From Oscillospiraceae bacterium (lineage in GTDB: Bacteria; Bacillota; Clostridia; Oscillospirales; Ruminococcaceae): 64,000 nt of DNA. Positions 16,727-25,774 of this stretch are shown here, piece after piece. The notes under the pieces were generated by a model. The model was not told the origin of the DNA. It did no database searches and was given only the letters and a program-made list of their open reading frames with translations. Every line of letters starts with the position of its first letter. Position 1 is the stretch's first letter. A program made the translations under genes and the position numbers. The stretch spans positions 57,335 to 121,334 of the forward strand of contig JAAVID010000013.1 in the NCBI GenBank assembly GCA_014799395.1, in the 5' to 3' direction.

Positions 16727-18146
16727 TGCTTTCCTCCAGCCGTTGGTTTACGCGAGCGACATAGTCGTCTATACCCGCCGCTTTGAGCTCCGCGTTTATC
16801 TCGGCAAGCGTACCGTCGAAATCCTCCGACTTGCACAGCCTGTCAAACGAGCTCTTACACAGCTCGCTCACTTCCTTGAAATCTTCGATGTCCGTATATT
16901 TCAGGCAGAATCCCGCGAACGGCGAGAGCTTTATTTCTCCCGCGTCAACGGGTTTATTATCGCGCGGAAGTCCTATCGCGTCTCTTTCACTCTCCGAAAG
17001 CAGACCGCTTAATTCCTTATCGCTGTGCAGACGTTTCAGTATTTCCATAGCCTCGTCCGGGTGAGCGGAATTCACGGGTATCCCCGTAGAACCGAGAAGT
17101 CTGTTTTCCATATAATACGGCTTCGAGAAAACAAGCACCTGATGATCCTTGCCGAGACGATCTTCAAGCTGCTCTTCATCTTTTCTTCCGCCGACCGACA
17201 CCGCAAAATCCTTGACATACATTTCGCCGTCGCCCCAGTTTGAAAAGTCTATCCCGTAATTCATATAGCCTTTAAGATAAAGATTGTTGAGCGTCCGCGC
17301 GTATTCTATGACCTCCTCGGTCTCGTAGGGGTTCATTGCCGTCATCGTTTTATCGGATAAGTACAAACCGCCGCTTTCGGACGCGGGAATATAATCGGTA
17401 AATTCCAGGCAGTCAAGCTGAAATTCCAGACAAGTAGTCTTATCGCCGACCGTAACGCCGCTCAAAATATCCTCAAGCTCGGCGAACGTGCCGCCGAAAT
17501 TTTCAAGCTTATCGGCGGAAAAATATTTCATATTGAAATGAAAGTTCAGCCCGAGGTTCTTATAAAAACCGAAGCTGAGCGCGGGGACGGTGTAATGCTT
17601 GCCGTTCACCTTTGCGGCTTCCCAGCATATCTCGGGTATATCCGTAAACGCCGACTTGTCCTCCTCGCTCAGCTCGCGGAAATATCCGCTCTCGATAAAG
17701 ATGTTTACCGCGCCCGACTTATTCACATAATCGCTGCCGTATGTCACTATATCCAAGCTGCCGTTTTCCTTTTCGTAGTCCTCGACCGGCTTGGCGAAGG
17801 TCACGTCCAAGTGTTTTCCCTCAACGAAGTCGGAATAGGTCATATCCTTATCGTGGTTATTCAACCACACAAACTCAATGCGCAGTCCGTCGGCGACAAG
17901 GCGTTCGTTCAATTTATCAAGCGAGTCATTGTCGTGGGAAAAACCCTCAACTCCCCATTTTATGACCATCAAATCGGACGAATTCTCCGTGTCGGAGTTT
18001 TCATTAACCGAACTTTCCGAAACGGGCGGAGCGCTCGAGCTTTCGGTATTAAGGAAGTCGAGTATATCCGAGCTTTGCGTATCTCCGCCGAGCGCGCAGC
18101 CGCTCATCATAAGCGCCGCCGCAGCCGCAATAATTGCTTTTTTCAT
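16707..18146 (-). CDS. Solute-binding-like lipoprotein of the sigma-factor operon
   Basis: A 479-residue secreted lipoprotein: signal peptide with lipobox MMSGCAL, a Ser/Thr/Asp-rich linker (about 25-60), then a body resembling type 2 extracellular solute-binding proteins (VIKWGVEGFSHDNDSLDKLNE at its start; several aromatic-rich strands; a segment STGIPVNSAHPDEAMEIL typical of the C-terminal lobe). It overlaps both neighbours (4 bp upstream, 20 bp downstream). A solute-binding protein alongside an ABC-2 exporter is unusual, since binding proteins normally serve importers; here it may act as a sensor. Confidence 0.75.
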   Translation of the reverse strand: MKKAIIAAAAALMMSGCALGGDTQSSDILDFLNTESSSAPPVSESSVNENSDTENSSDLMVIKWGVEGFSHDNDSLDKLNERLVADGLRIEFVWLNNHDKDMTYSDFVEGKHLDVTFAKPVEDYEKENGSLDIVTYGSDYVNKSGAVNIFIESGYFRELSEEDKSAFTDIPEICWEAAKVNGKHYTVPALSFGFYKNLGLNFHFNMKYFSADKLENFGGTFAELEDILSGVTVGDKTTCLEFQLDCLEFTDYIPASESGGLYLSDKTMTAMNPYETEEVIEYARTLNNLYLKGYMNYGIDFSNWGDGEMYVKDFAVSVGGRKDEEQLEDRLGKDHQVLVFSKPYYMENRLLGSTGIPVNSAHPDEAMEILKRLHSDKELSGLLSESERDAIGLPRDNKPVDAGEIKLSPFAGFCLKYTDIEDFKEVSELCKSSFDRLCKSEDFDGTLAEINAELKAAGIDDYVARVNQRLEESNAAANQ

Positions 18147-19561
18147 TTAAGCTCAACCTCCTTTATCCGCCTGATATTTTCAAATTTCCCGTTGTAGAAA
18201 TCGTCCCTGTCAATATACGCGTGCTGAAAAGATTGGCTGCCGTTTTCGGGGTCTACCAGCAGCCATACCGTATCGCCAACCGCGTGCGCGCCGTTCAGAA
18301 ACACTCCAAGATCCCCGGTATAGACGGGAATTTGAGAAAGCTTACCCGTCTCGAAATTATATTTTGTCCAGAATTCCGGATCGTCGGTCTCCTCAAACAT
18401 AGCGTCTTTTCCGTCCGAGGTATAATCGATATAGCAGCGGGAAACCGCGTTGAACGTTTCTGTTTCGGGATCAAACAGATATATCGCGTCGCTGCTGATC
18501 TCCTGCGCAATTAAATTGTTCAGCGAAAAACAATCAAAGCAGTCGCCAAACGGCAAAAAGCCGTCGTAAAACTTTTCCTCTCCCGTAGACAGATCGCGGA
18601 TATAAAATCCTCCGTGCAGCGGCGGCGCTGTATCCTCGGTAAGCATTTCACCCGAAGTCGAAACATTGTGATATATATAGCTGTAATACAAAACGTTTCC
18701 GCTGACTACTCCTCTGCCGCGCCCATCGTATTCCTCGCGGTACAGGAGCGTTTCTACCTCTCCCGTGGAAATGTCTATACGCTGAATATAAAACTTGCAC
18801 TTATCAAGGTTTACAAACTCATACTCTCCCGTGCCCTCGTTCGGTTCGAGGTTGAAATTCTGATAATATGAGATGATGACATGACCGTCGACATATTGTA
18901 TACCGTTTATAAACGGAATATATGCGTCCTCTATCGAAGCCGCGACGCGCCTGTTTTTGCCGTCAATATCGCTTTCGATAAGTCCGAAAAATCCAAGCGG
19001 TGAATTTTCATCGGACATCTTGGCCTCGATATAGTACAGCTTGTCTCCGACGCGGTTGAAGCCTTGCCGGTAGACCGTGACGCTGTCCGCCAGCGCTCCG
19101 CAGTTCGGAGAGGTCTTGGATATATGCGTACACTCGGGCATACCGCACATAACCGCGGAACGGTCGCTTGATTTTGAATAGTAGCACAAAACGCTTTCGT
19201 CCGCGCTGTTCCGTACCTCGTAAAACATACCGTCCTCAAACCACGTGGTGTTCCCGGACGATATGCTGTTCGTTATTTTTACGTCGTTATCCGTTCTGCG
19301 CTTCAGTACGTTTACGGCGGCGGCTCCTCCCGCTATTCCGATCGCCGCCAAGATGACGACCAGAACGGCGGCGAGTATCCTTTTCCTCGGGGAGACCCTG
19401 CTCTCCTCGATACGGTAATCCATCATCAGCGAATAGCTCGGATTCAATATCTCGTCCATAGCCTTGCTGTGAGCGTGTGAGAAACGGTGCTTCGGCACCG
19501 CGTCGAATTCGGCGTAGTCCAGCCGATAGACCTCCAGCATAACTTCCTCTAAGCTATTCAT
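18143..19561 (-). CDS. Single-pass membrane protein with extracytoplasmic propeller-like domain; putative anti-sigma/sensor
   Basis: A 472-residue protein with a cytoplasmic part of about 60 residues, one membrane helix (about 62-84: ILAAVLVVILAAIGIAGGAA) and a large outer domain. The outer domain has the LCYYSKSSDRSAVMCGMPECTH-like module seen in clostridial propeller-type surface proteins. The gene overlaps the sigma-factor gene by 8 bp, which is the usual arrangement for a sigma factor and its membrane anti-sigma partner. The anti-sigma role is inferred from position and topology; the cytoplasmic part lacks a clear zinc-finger (ZAS) motif. Confidence 0.7.
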   Translation of the reverse strand: MNSLEEVMLEVYRLDYAEFDAVPKHRFSHAHSKAMDEILNPSYSLMMDYRIEESRVSPRKRILAAVLVVILAAIGIAGGAAAVNVLKRRTDNDVKITNSISSGNTTWFEDGMFYEVRNSADESVLCYYSKSSDRSAVMCGMPECTHISKTSPNCGALADSVTVYRQGFNRVGDKLYYIEAKMSDENSPLGFFGLIESDIDGKNRRVAASIEDAYIPFINGIQYVDGHVIISYYQNFNLEPNEGTGEYEFVNLDKCKFYIQRIDISTGEVETLLYREEYDGRGRGVVSGNVLYYSYIYHNVSTSGEMLTEDTAPPLHGGFYIRDLSTGEEKFYDGFLPFGDCFDCFSLNNLIAQEISSDAIYLFDPETETFNAVSRCYIDYTSDGKDAMFEETDDPEFWTKYNFETGKLSQIPVYTGDLGVFLNGAHAVGDTVWLLVDPENGSQSFQHAYIDRDDFYNGKFENIRRIKEVELK

Positions 19562-20099
19562 GGCTCCTCCTTTCCAGGAATTCCTTTATCTGCCGCTTTG
19601 CTCTTGACAGGCGCTGCCGCGCGGCGTCCTCGGAGATATTGAGGAGCTTAGCGATCCTCGCGCAGCTCTCCTTGTGAACGCTTTGGAGCAGCAGCGCATC
19701 CTTTGTTCCCTCTGGCATAGCGCGGATAAACTCGACCAGCGCATACGCGTTCTCGTTATTGATGACGATGTCCTCCGCCGATATTTCGGCAGCCGCGTCC
19801 TCATAGTCGTCAAGATTTTCAACGGGCTTGTTTATTTTCTCTCTGAGCATATCATACGCAACGTTCTTGACGATAACGTCCGCGTATGACTGCCTTTTAT
19901 CGTGCGAAACGCCGAAAAAGTTCTTTGGCTTATCCGCTATCCGCAGAAACGTTTCCTGAACCGCGTCCTCGGCGGCGGCGCGGTCTTGTAACTTTGAATA
20001 GGCGATATTGTAAAGCCGCCGTTTGCTTTGGCTGTAAAACCGAGCAAGCTCATTTCGCTGATCCTCCGTTTCGAGGATCGCAAGCGAAGCCGATAACAT
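19554..20099 (-). CDS. RNA polymerase sigma factor, ECF type
   Basis: A 181-residue sigma-70-family factor. Region 2 (about 20-85) shows LYNIAYSKLQDRAAAEDAVQETFLRI, and region 4 (about 125-175) shows the helix-turn-helix ESCARIAKLLNISEDAARQRL. Region 3 is absent, as in ECF factors. GGGAGGG lies 8 bp before the ATG at 20099. It heads a unit with a membrane propeller protein, a lipoprotein and an ABC exporter, so it probably controls this unit in response to an envelope signal. I could not identify a convincing autoregulated promoter in the 335 bp upstream. Confidence 0.93.
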   Translation of the reverse strand: MLSASLAILETEDQRNELARFYSQSKRRLYNIAYSKLQDRAAAEDAVQETFLRIADKPKNFFGVSHDKRQSYADVIVKNVAYDMLREKINKPVENLDDYEDAAAEISAEDIVINNENAYALVEFIRAMPEGTKDALLLQSVHKESCARIAKLLNISEDAARQRLSRAKRQIKEFLERRSHE

Positions 20100-20332
20100 A
20101 GTGTATCCCTCCCGATAATTATCTTTGTGTTCCTCATAATATATGTCTGCAATTTCCCGCGATTTGTGACATTGTTTTTTCGGATAATTTTAAATTTAGT
20201 GCTTTTAGACAAGATGAACGATAATCATTTAGTCAAAATGTAAAGACTGCAGCACAATTATATTATTGTATTTTCAAGTGCGGTTGTTCTCGTATGGCGA
20301 ATGATACAGAGGGTGTAGCTCACATAAAAAAC

Positions 20333-20371
20333 AAAGCCGTCTTGTAAGCCGAAAAGCCTGCAAGACGGTTT
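20333..20371 (-). terminator. Terminator of the sufC-sufB unit
   Basis: On the minus strand an imperfect 15-bp stem (AAACCGTCTTGCAGGC with its complement) is followed by TTTGTTTTTT. It lies 65 bp past the last gene. The rest of 20100-20435 holds no gene that I can support. Confidence 0.8.
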
Positions 20372-20435
20372 ATGCTATGGTGAAAAAATTTTCTGCGAAA
20401 AATTCGCTTCAAAGCTCATGCCGGGTTTGAGGTGT

Positions 20436-21383
20436 TCATTTCAAAAAACCCTCGATTATCTTTTCCTCCGCCTGCTCCTTGGTGAGCCCGAGGGAGCAGA
20501 GCTTCATTATCTGCTCGCCCGCTATCTTTCCGATAGCCGCCTCGTGGATAAGCTCCGCGTCTACGTTGGAGGCGTTCAGCGCAGGCTGAGCGTCGACCTT
20601 TCCGTTATCGGCGATTATCGCGTCGCAAGCCGAGTGACCCGTGCAGCGGTTGTTGCCCTCAACAACGCTGTAAAACGCTTGATGAGAGTTTCCTTTCGCG
20701 ACCGAACGCGATACCAGATCCGCGCCGCTGTCCTCGCCCTCGAGCTTGACGTGGAAATTCGTCACCGCGTCCTCCTCGTGATCGGTCATAATGCGCTCGC
20801 GAACTATTATTTTTGCGTTTTTGCCGAGCTCCGCGTTTGTGGTGCGCGTTGAACGGTCAACTCCGCCAAGCTGAATGGTATCCATTTCCAGCCGGGAATT
20901 CTCTTTGAGAAAACATTCGGTCACGGGGTCTATCTTTTTCAGCCCCGCGCCCTCGCCCGTGCCGATATGCTTTTCCTTGTACAGCACGGAGGAATTCGGC
21001 TCGAGGAAGAACCTGTGGATACCGTTGTGACGAGCGTCCTCCTCGCCCTCGTTATGAACGCCGCACCCCGCGACGATAACAACGTCCGCACCCTCGCCGA
21101 TATAGAAATCGTTGTACACGAGATCGTCCACCGCCGTATGCGTTACGCAGGCGGGGATAAACACGGTCTCGCCCTTTGTGAACGGCTTTACGGTTATGTC
21201 GATGCCGGGCTTATCCGTTTTGGAGGTTATCGTAATATTAGCCGAGGACTGTCTGCCCGCGCACTGCGTATCCTCGCGGATATTGTAGGCGCCTGCAAAG
21301 CCCTTTTCGGCGTCGAAATCGGAGATTATTTTCAGCATTTCGCCCGTTATGCCGTTGAAATTCAAATTCATCAGATCGCTCAT
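20436..21383 (-). CDS. SufB/SufD-family Fe-S scaffold of a two-gene (SMS-like) system
   Basis: A 315-residue SufB/D-family protein, shorter than classical SufB (about 470) because it lacks the N-terminal extension. The right-handed beta-helix core runs from about 40 to 270, and the C-terminal helical part contains NRCTGHSACDAII and HEAAIGKIAGEQI, which match the conserved SufB region that holds the essential cysteine and histidine. It overlaps sufC by 4 bp. With only SufC and SufB-like genes and no SufS, SufU or SufD, the locus fits the minimal SMS (SmsC-SmsB) Fe-S assembly machinery described in anaerobes. Confidence 0.88.
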   Translation of the reverse strand: MSDLMNLNFNGITGEMLKIISDFDAEKGFAGAYNIREDTQCAGRQSSANITITSKTDKPGIDITVKPFTKGETVFIPACVTHTAVDDLVYNDFYIGEGADVVIVAGCGVHNEGEEDARHNGIHRFFLEPNSSVLYKEKHIGTGEGAGLKKIDPVTECFLKENSRLEMDTIQLGGVDRSTRTTNAELGKNAKIIVRERIMTDHEEDAVTNFHVKLEGEDSGADLVSRSVAKGNSHQAFYSVVEGNNRCTGHSACDAIIADNGKVDAQPALNASNVDAELIHEAAIGKIAGEQIMKLCSLGLTKEQAEEKIIEGFLK

Positions 21384-22102
21384 GTGCAGTCCCCCATTCT
21401 CTTCGGACAGGCGCAGGTATACTCGCCCTGGAGAAGCGCGGGAAGAATATCCTCGCGCTTGCCCGCAATGCGTATCTTGCCGTCGGCAACGACGATTATA
21501 TCGTCCGCGATCTGCAAAATGCGCTCCTGGTGCGAGATAACTATAAGCTCTCCGCGCGAATTGTTGCGTATTTCCTCAAACGTTTCCACGAGACGCGAGA
21601 AGCTCCACAGGTCGATACCCGCCTCGGGCTCGTCGAATACGGACAGCTTTGCGCCGCGCGCCAGCACGGTAGCTATCTCTATGCGCTTTGCCTCGCCGCC
21701 CGAGAGCGCTCCGCTCATCTCGCGGTCGATATATTCCTCCGCGCACAAGCCCACCTTGCCGAGCAGTCCGCACAGCGCCGAATGACCGAGAGAGCCGTTC
21801 GCCGCCAGCTCGAGCAGATCGCGCACCGTCAGTCCCTTGAACCGAACGGGCTGCTGAAACGCGTAAGCAACGCCTTTTTTGGCGCGCTCGGTAATATCGA
21901 GGTCGGTTATATCCTCGCCGTCGAGCAGGATTTGTCCCGAGACGGGCTTTTCCACGCCCGCGATAAGCTTGGCGAGGGTGGTCTTTCCGCCGCCGTTGGG
22001 TCCCGTGATAACGGTAAGTCTGCCGTTTGTCTTGCAGGAGATACCGTTGATAATGGGCTCGCCGTCTGGCAGTTTCCAGTAAAGATCATTTATTTCAAGC
22101 AA
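21380..22102 (-). CDS. sufC: Fe-S cluster assembly ATPase SufC (SmsC-like)
   Basis: A 240-residue ABC ATPase of the SufC family. It shows Walker A TGPNGGGKTTL, signature SGALSGGEAKRIEIATVL, Walker B KLSVFDEPEAGIDLWS and the His switch VISHQER. It has no membrane partner; SufC powers shape changes of the SufB/D scaffold. The start is TTG at 22102 with a GGGGG ribosome site; no better ATG fits the conserved N-terminus LEINDLYWKL. The SufB-like gene follows with a 4-bp overlap. Confidence 0.93.
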   Translation of the reverse strand: MLEINDLYWKLPDGEPIINGISCKTNGRLTVITGPNGGGKTTLAKLIAGVEKPVSGQILLDGEDITDLDITERAKKGVAYAFQQPVRFKGLTVRDLLELAANGSLGHSALCGLLGKVGLCAEEYIDREMSGALSGGEAKRIEIATVLARGAKLSVFDEPEAGIDLWSFSRLVETFEEIRNNSRGELIVISHQERILQIADDIIVVADGKIRIAGKREDILPALLQGEYTCACPKRMGDCT

Positions 22103-22134
22103 GTATCTTGCCCCCTTTTTAAACGTATAACCCT

Positions 22135-22163
22135 ATTGTACCACATCGCCGATTTTTTGTCAA
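22135..22163 (-). promoter_or_regulatory. Promoter of sufC-sufB
   Basis: On the minus strand TTGACA (22158-22163) and TACAAT (22135-22140) are 17 bp apart. Confidence 0.8.
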
Positions 22164-22186
22164 GCTATTTTGCTTGTAACCCGTTT

Positions 22187-25100
22187 TTATTTGTTTTCTG
22201 TCCCGAGTTTCCCGCGCTTTTTCTTTCGCACCGCCGCAAATACCGCAATTACGATCATCAATATGACCGCCGCGCCAACTATCAGCAATATCGGAAGAAT
22301 ATCCGTTTCCTGCGGCTGAATACAGAAAGTTCCGCTCATTCCGCTCATCTCCAGCAGCAGATACTTTCCGCTGACGGCGCTGTCGACGCGCGTCCAGACG
22401 CCGTTATCGAGCCGCCGGACAACCGCGTTCTTTCCTCCCGTATTCAGCAGTCTGATAGGTACGGCAGATGTTTCCGTGTCCGCTCCCGTGATCGAAATAT
22501 TCAGAACGCGCGCTGCCTCCGCGGGAGGTTCGGCAGTGCCGTCCTCCGCGTGAAGGACCGCTTCGTCGGTAAATCTGCCCTCCGCAAGCGCGAGCGCGAG
22601 CTTATCCTGCGTTTCCGTACTTGCGATTATCGTTATCCACGGCGCGTATACCGCTTCGAGCGTGATGTCGGACATCACGCCCGACTTATCAAATTCGTCC
22701 CATCTGCCGAAGCTGCCCTCAAGAACGGGGACCTCCGGCAATTCGATCTTTGACAGATCGCTGCCGTATTTGAACGGTATCTTTCCTACGATCTTGCCGT
22801 CCGCCATAAGCGTAATGCCGAATTCCGTAAACTCCTTGGGAACGCCGTCAAGCTTTTCCAGCTCGGAAAATTCTATCGGCTCCGCGCATCCCGCGTAGCT
22901 TATACCGTCAACGCCCGCTGTTCCGGTATCAACAAAGCGATTGCCTTTCGGTATTCCGTCCTCGCTGATACTGCCCGCAACAGCTCCGACGTATTCACCG
23001 CACTCTTTTACGGTGACGATAGCGAAATTATCACGCAGATCGTTTGCTCTGCCCGTGATACCGCCGATATAGCTTCCGCCCGAAAGCACGCTCTTGGCGT
23101 AACAATTGCGCACCACCGCGTCGGAATATCCCGCGATACCGCCGACATAGCTTCCTCCGCTGCTCGATATTTCGCCGTAGTTAGCGCATGAAATGACCGT
23201 TCCGAGATCCATACGGCCTGCCGCGCCGCCCGCGCAGTCCTTTTTCGCGGATATAGAACCGTAATTTCTGCTGTTCTGCAAGACCGCCTTGGTCTCGTAT
23301 GTAGCGCCGAAACGGACGTTCTCGGCGAGGTCGCTCTCGGGATCGAGATCGAACTCAATAGCCATTGCTCCGACAATGCCGCCGATATTGTGATCTCCCG
23401 ACACCGTGCCGTTGTTCACACAGTCCGTGACTTTGCCCTGTCTCGTCGCGGCTATATCCTCGTCGGAGGTATCAAGAATGCTGTCTCCGACAGTCGGCGC
23501 GGACGCCGTATCCAGCAGCTCGGAAACCGCGTCTATAACCATATCCGAGATGACTTCGAGCTGATCGTTAATGGCGCGCAGATCGTCCGCGACCACTCCG
23601 CTGTTCGCGTTAAACTGTCTGTTCAGCGCTTCCATATCGTCCGTCATTGCTGTAACCGAGCCGTGAAGTCTGTTCCCCGCGCTGCGGAAATCGTCTCCGA
23701 GCCGCCGGAAGCTCTCCGGACCGTCCTCGGTAAGCACGCGCACCGCGTCGCCTATTTCGGTAAACGAACGCTGAAGCGTTTTCCCTATCGACGAAGCCGC
23801 GTCCGCGGCGTTCTCGAGGCTGTCAAGCGCCTCGTTGAGCCCGTCCGAAACACCGTCCAGCTTTTCCGCCGCGCCTTGCAGCTGAGAGAACGCGCCGCTC
23901 AGACTGTCCGCCGCGCGTAGCATAGCCTCGGAGCAATTTTTCAGCGGACCCTTCGCCTTATTCCAGTTGTTTTCGAGCGTTTCAAGTATCTCTGCGATCT
24001 CGCTGCCGTCAAAATCACCGGGATCTATCGGCAGATTTGGGATATTGGGCTTGTCGGGATCATCGGGATCCGTAGTTTCTTCCGTAGTTTCTCCCGTATT
24101 ATCGGGATCGGGCTCGTCGGGAGTTTGGGGAGTTTCGTCAACATCGGGTGTCACGGGCGTTTCGGGAGCGCCCTCCTCATTTCCCGAGCCGCTTTCACGG
24201 GAAACGTAGGTCATCCCGTCGGTAAGTCCGGCATTGGCGAGCGCCCGATCGAGATCGTCCGACGCTTCCGCGACCTCCGCTAACGCGCCGCTCAGCGAAC
24301 CCGCCGCGCTATTGATCTCCTCGGCGGCAGACGACTGCTGCTTCTTATCGTCCGAGACGACGCCGTCCGTCATTGCCTCAACGGCGCTTTTGAAATACCT
24401 CGCCGCGTCCGACAGACTGTCCGAAGCGCTTTTCAGATCGTCCAGCGCCGTCCGTATATCGCGCATAGCCGCGTCGCCGATATTCACAACGTCCTTCAGA
24501 GCCTCAAACGCTTTGCCGAGGTCGTCGGACATCTCGCTTATACTTTCGCCCGCCGACGCGAGCTCGTCCATTGCGGGCGCTATCTTGTCAAGCGCGTTGG
24601 TTATATCCGCGACCATTGTGTTGACAATATCAACATTTTCATCGACAAATCCCGTTACCTCGTCGAGCATTTCCTTGCAGCTGTCCTCGGCGGCGTCGGT
24701 GTACTTCTTCATTGCGGTAAGCCGCTCGGAAACGTCGTCGCCCGTGCCCTGAACATCATTAAGCGCCTTGTCGATAAGGTCGTTCAGCGTATGAAGCTCG
24801 GTGCGAAGCTCCTCGAGTATCTCTCTGCCGGGGTCGAGCGAAAGGTACGGCTCCGCCTGACCGACGATACCGCCGACGTCCTTTCTGCCGTTTATCGTGC
24901 CGCTGTTGGTGCAGCCCGCCATATAACCGCTCTGCCGCCCCGCAATGCCGCCGATATTGTATCCGACGTGCGGATAACCTACGTCGCCCGTATTGCCGCA
25001 GCTCTGCACTATTCCGCTCGTATAGCCGACTATTCCTCCGGAATCGGTGTAGCTGTTAAGAATATCGGGCGCTTCTCCGCTGTTGGTATCGATATAGCTT

Positions 25101-25774
25101 TCGGGATCAAATTCTACCGTATTCTCCGAATTATCGGGACTGGTGAGGTTTATGCCCGCGGAATTCGTGCATTTCAGCAAAGCGCCCTCGCTGCGCCCCG
25201 CGATACCGCCCGCGGCGCTCTTTCCGATCACCGTTCCCGAAACATTACATTCGATAATTCTTCCGGTTTCGCTGTTTGCTCCCGCAATGCCGCCGACGGC
25301 GCTCTCGCCGAGCACGGTGCCGCGGAACGTGCAGTTCCTTATCGTTCCCGCGTTTTCGCCCACGATACCGCCGACTTCCGAACGGCTGCCGCTCGGAGCT
25401 ATCAAGCCGACAACATTGAGCTCTCGTACAACGGCGCTCTTTTCAAGGTACCTGAACAATCCTTGGTGCGAGCCCGTCTCGTCTATCCTCAAGCCCGATA
25501 TTGTGTGTCCGCCGCCGTCAAACGTTCCCCCGAAAATAGGCACGGGTGTAAATTCCACGCCCAACAGACTAATATCGGCGGTGAGCGTCACGGTTTTTCC
25601 GTGCGACCATTTGTCAAGAGAACAGCTTTTCGCGAAGTCAATGAACTCCTCGGCGGAGGAGATCGTAACGGAATCGTTTTGCGGTGCCTGCGCGAAAGCG
25701 GGCACGGTAAGCGATATAAACATACCCGCAGCCGCTATCAGCGAGGTTAATTTTTCAAACAGGTGATTCTTCAT
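22187..25774 (-). CDS. GLUG-repeat surface protein with central coiled coil and C-terminal membrane anchor
   Basis: A 1195-residue secreted protein. It has a signal peptide (cleavage near PAFAQA), a beta-rich N-terminal part with many GLUG-type repeats (GGIVGENAGTIRNC, GGIAGRSEGALLKC, about 110-310), and a long heptad-rich region (about 320-790) interrupted by a Pro/Glu/Asp/Thr linker (about 530-590). More GLUG repeats follow (about 800-950). A membrane helix ends the protein at about 1165-1190 (ILPILLIVGAAVILMIVIAV) with a basic tail. The central coiled coil recalls the YhgE/Pip family that pairs with MMPL-type transporters. Its start overlaps the end of the MMPL gene by 20 bp, so the two are translated together. 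Function unknown; adhesion or envelope export is plausible. Confidence 0.8.
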   Translation of the reverse strand: MKNHLFEKLTSLIAAAGMFISLTVPAFAQAPQNDSVTISSAEEFIDFAKSCSLDKWSHGKTVTLTADISLLGVEFTPVPIFGGTFDGGGHTISGLRIDETGSHQGLFRYLEKSAVVRELNVVGLIAPSGSRSEVGGIVGENAGTIRNCTFRGTVLGESAVGGIAGANSETGRIIECNVSGTVIGKSAAGGIAGRSEGALLKCTNSAGINLTSPDNSENTVEFDPESYIDTNSGEAPDILNSYTDSGGIVGYTSGIVQSCGNTGDVGYPHVGYNIGGIAGRQSGYMAGCTNSGTINGRKDVGGIVGQAEPYLSLDPGREILEELRTELHTLNDLIDKALNDVQGTGDDVSERLTAMKKYTDAAEDSCKEMLDEVTGFVDENVDIVNTMVADITNALDKIAPAMDELASAGESISEMSDDLGKAFEALKDVVNIGDAAMRDIRTALDDLKSASDSLSDAARYFKSAVEAMTDGVVSDDKKQQSSAAEEINSAAGSLSGALAEVAEASDDLDRALANAGLTDGMTYVSRESGSGNEEGAPETPVTPDVDETPQTPDEPDPDNTGETTEETTDPDDPDKPNIPNLPIDPGDFDGSEIAEILETLENNWNKAKGPLKNCSEAMLRAADSLSGAFSQLQGAAEKLDGVSDGLNEALDSLENAADAASSIGKTLQRSFTEIGDAVRVLTEDGPESFRRLGDDFRSAGNRLHGSVTAMTDDMEALNRQFNANSGVVADDLRAINDQLEVISDMVIDAVSELLDTASAPTVGDSILDTSDEDIAATRQGKVTDCVNNGTVSGDHNIGGIVGAMAIEFDLDPESDLAENVRFGATYETKAVLQNSRNYGSISAKKDCAGGAAGRMDLGTVISCANYGEISSSGGSYVGGIAGYSDAVVRNCYAKSVLSGGSYIGGITGRANDLRDNFAIVTVKECGEYVGAVAGSISEDGIPKGNRFVDTGTAGVDGISYAGCAEPIEFSELEKLDGVPKEFTEFGITLMADGKIVGKIPFKYGSDLSKIELPEVPVLEGSFGRWDEFDKSGVMSDITLEAVYAPWITIIASTETQDKLALALAEGRFTDEAVLHAEDGTAEPPAEAARVLNISITGADTETSAVPIRLLNTGGKNAVVRRLDNGVWTRVDSAVSGKYLLLEMSGMSGTFCIQPQETDILPILLIVGAAVILMIVIAVFAAVRKKKRGKLGTENK

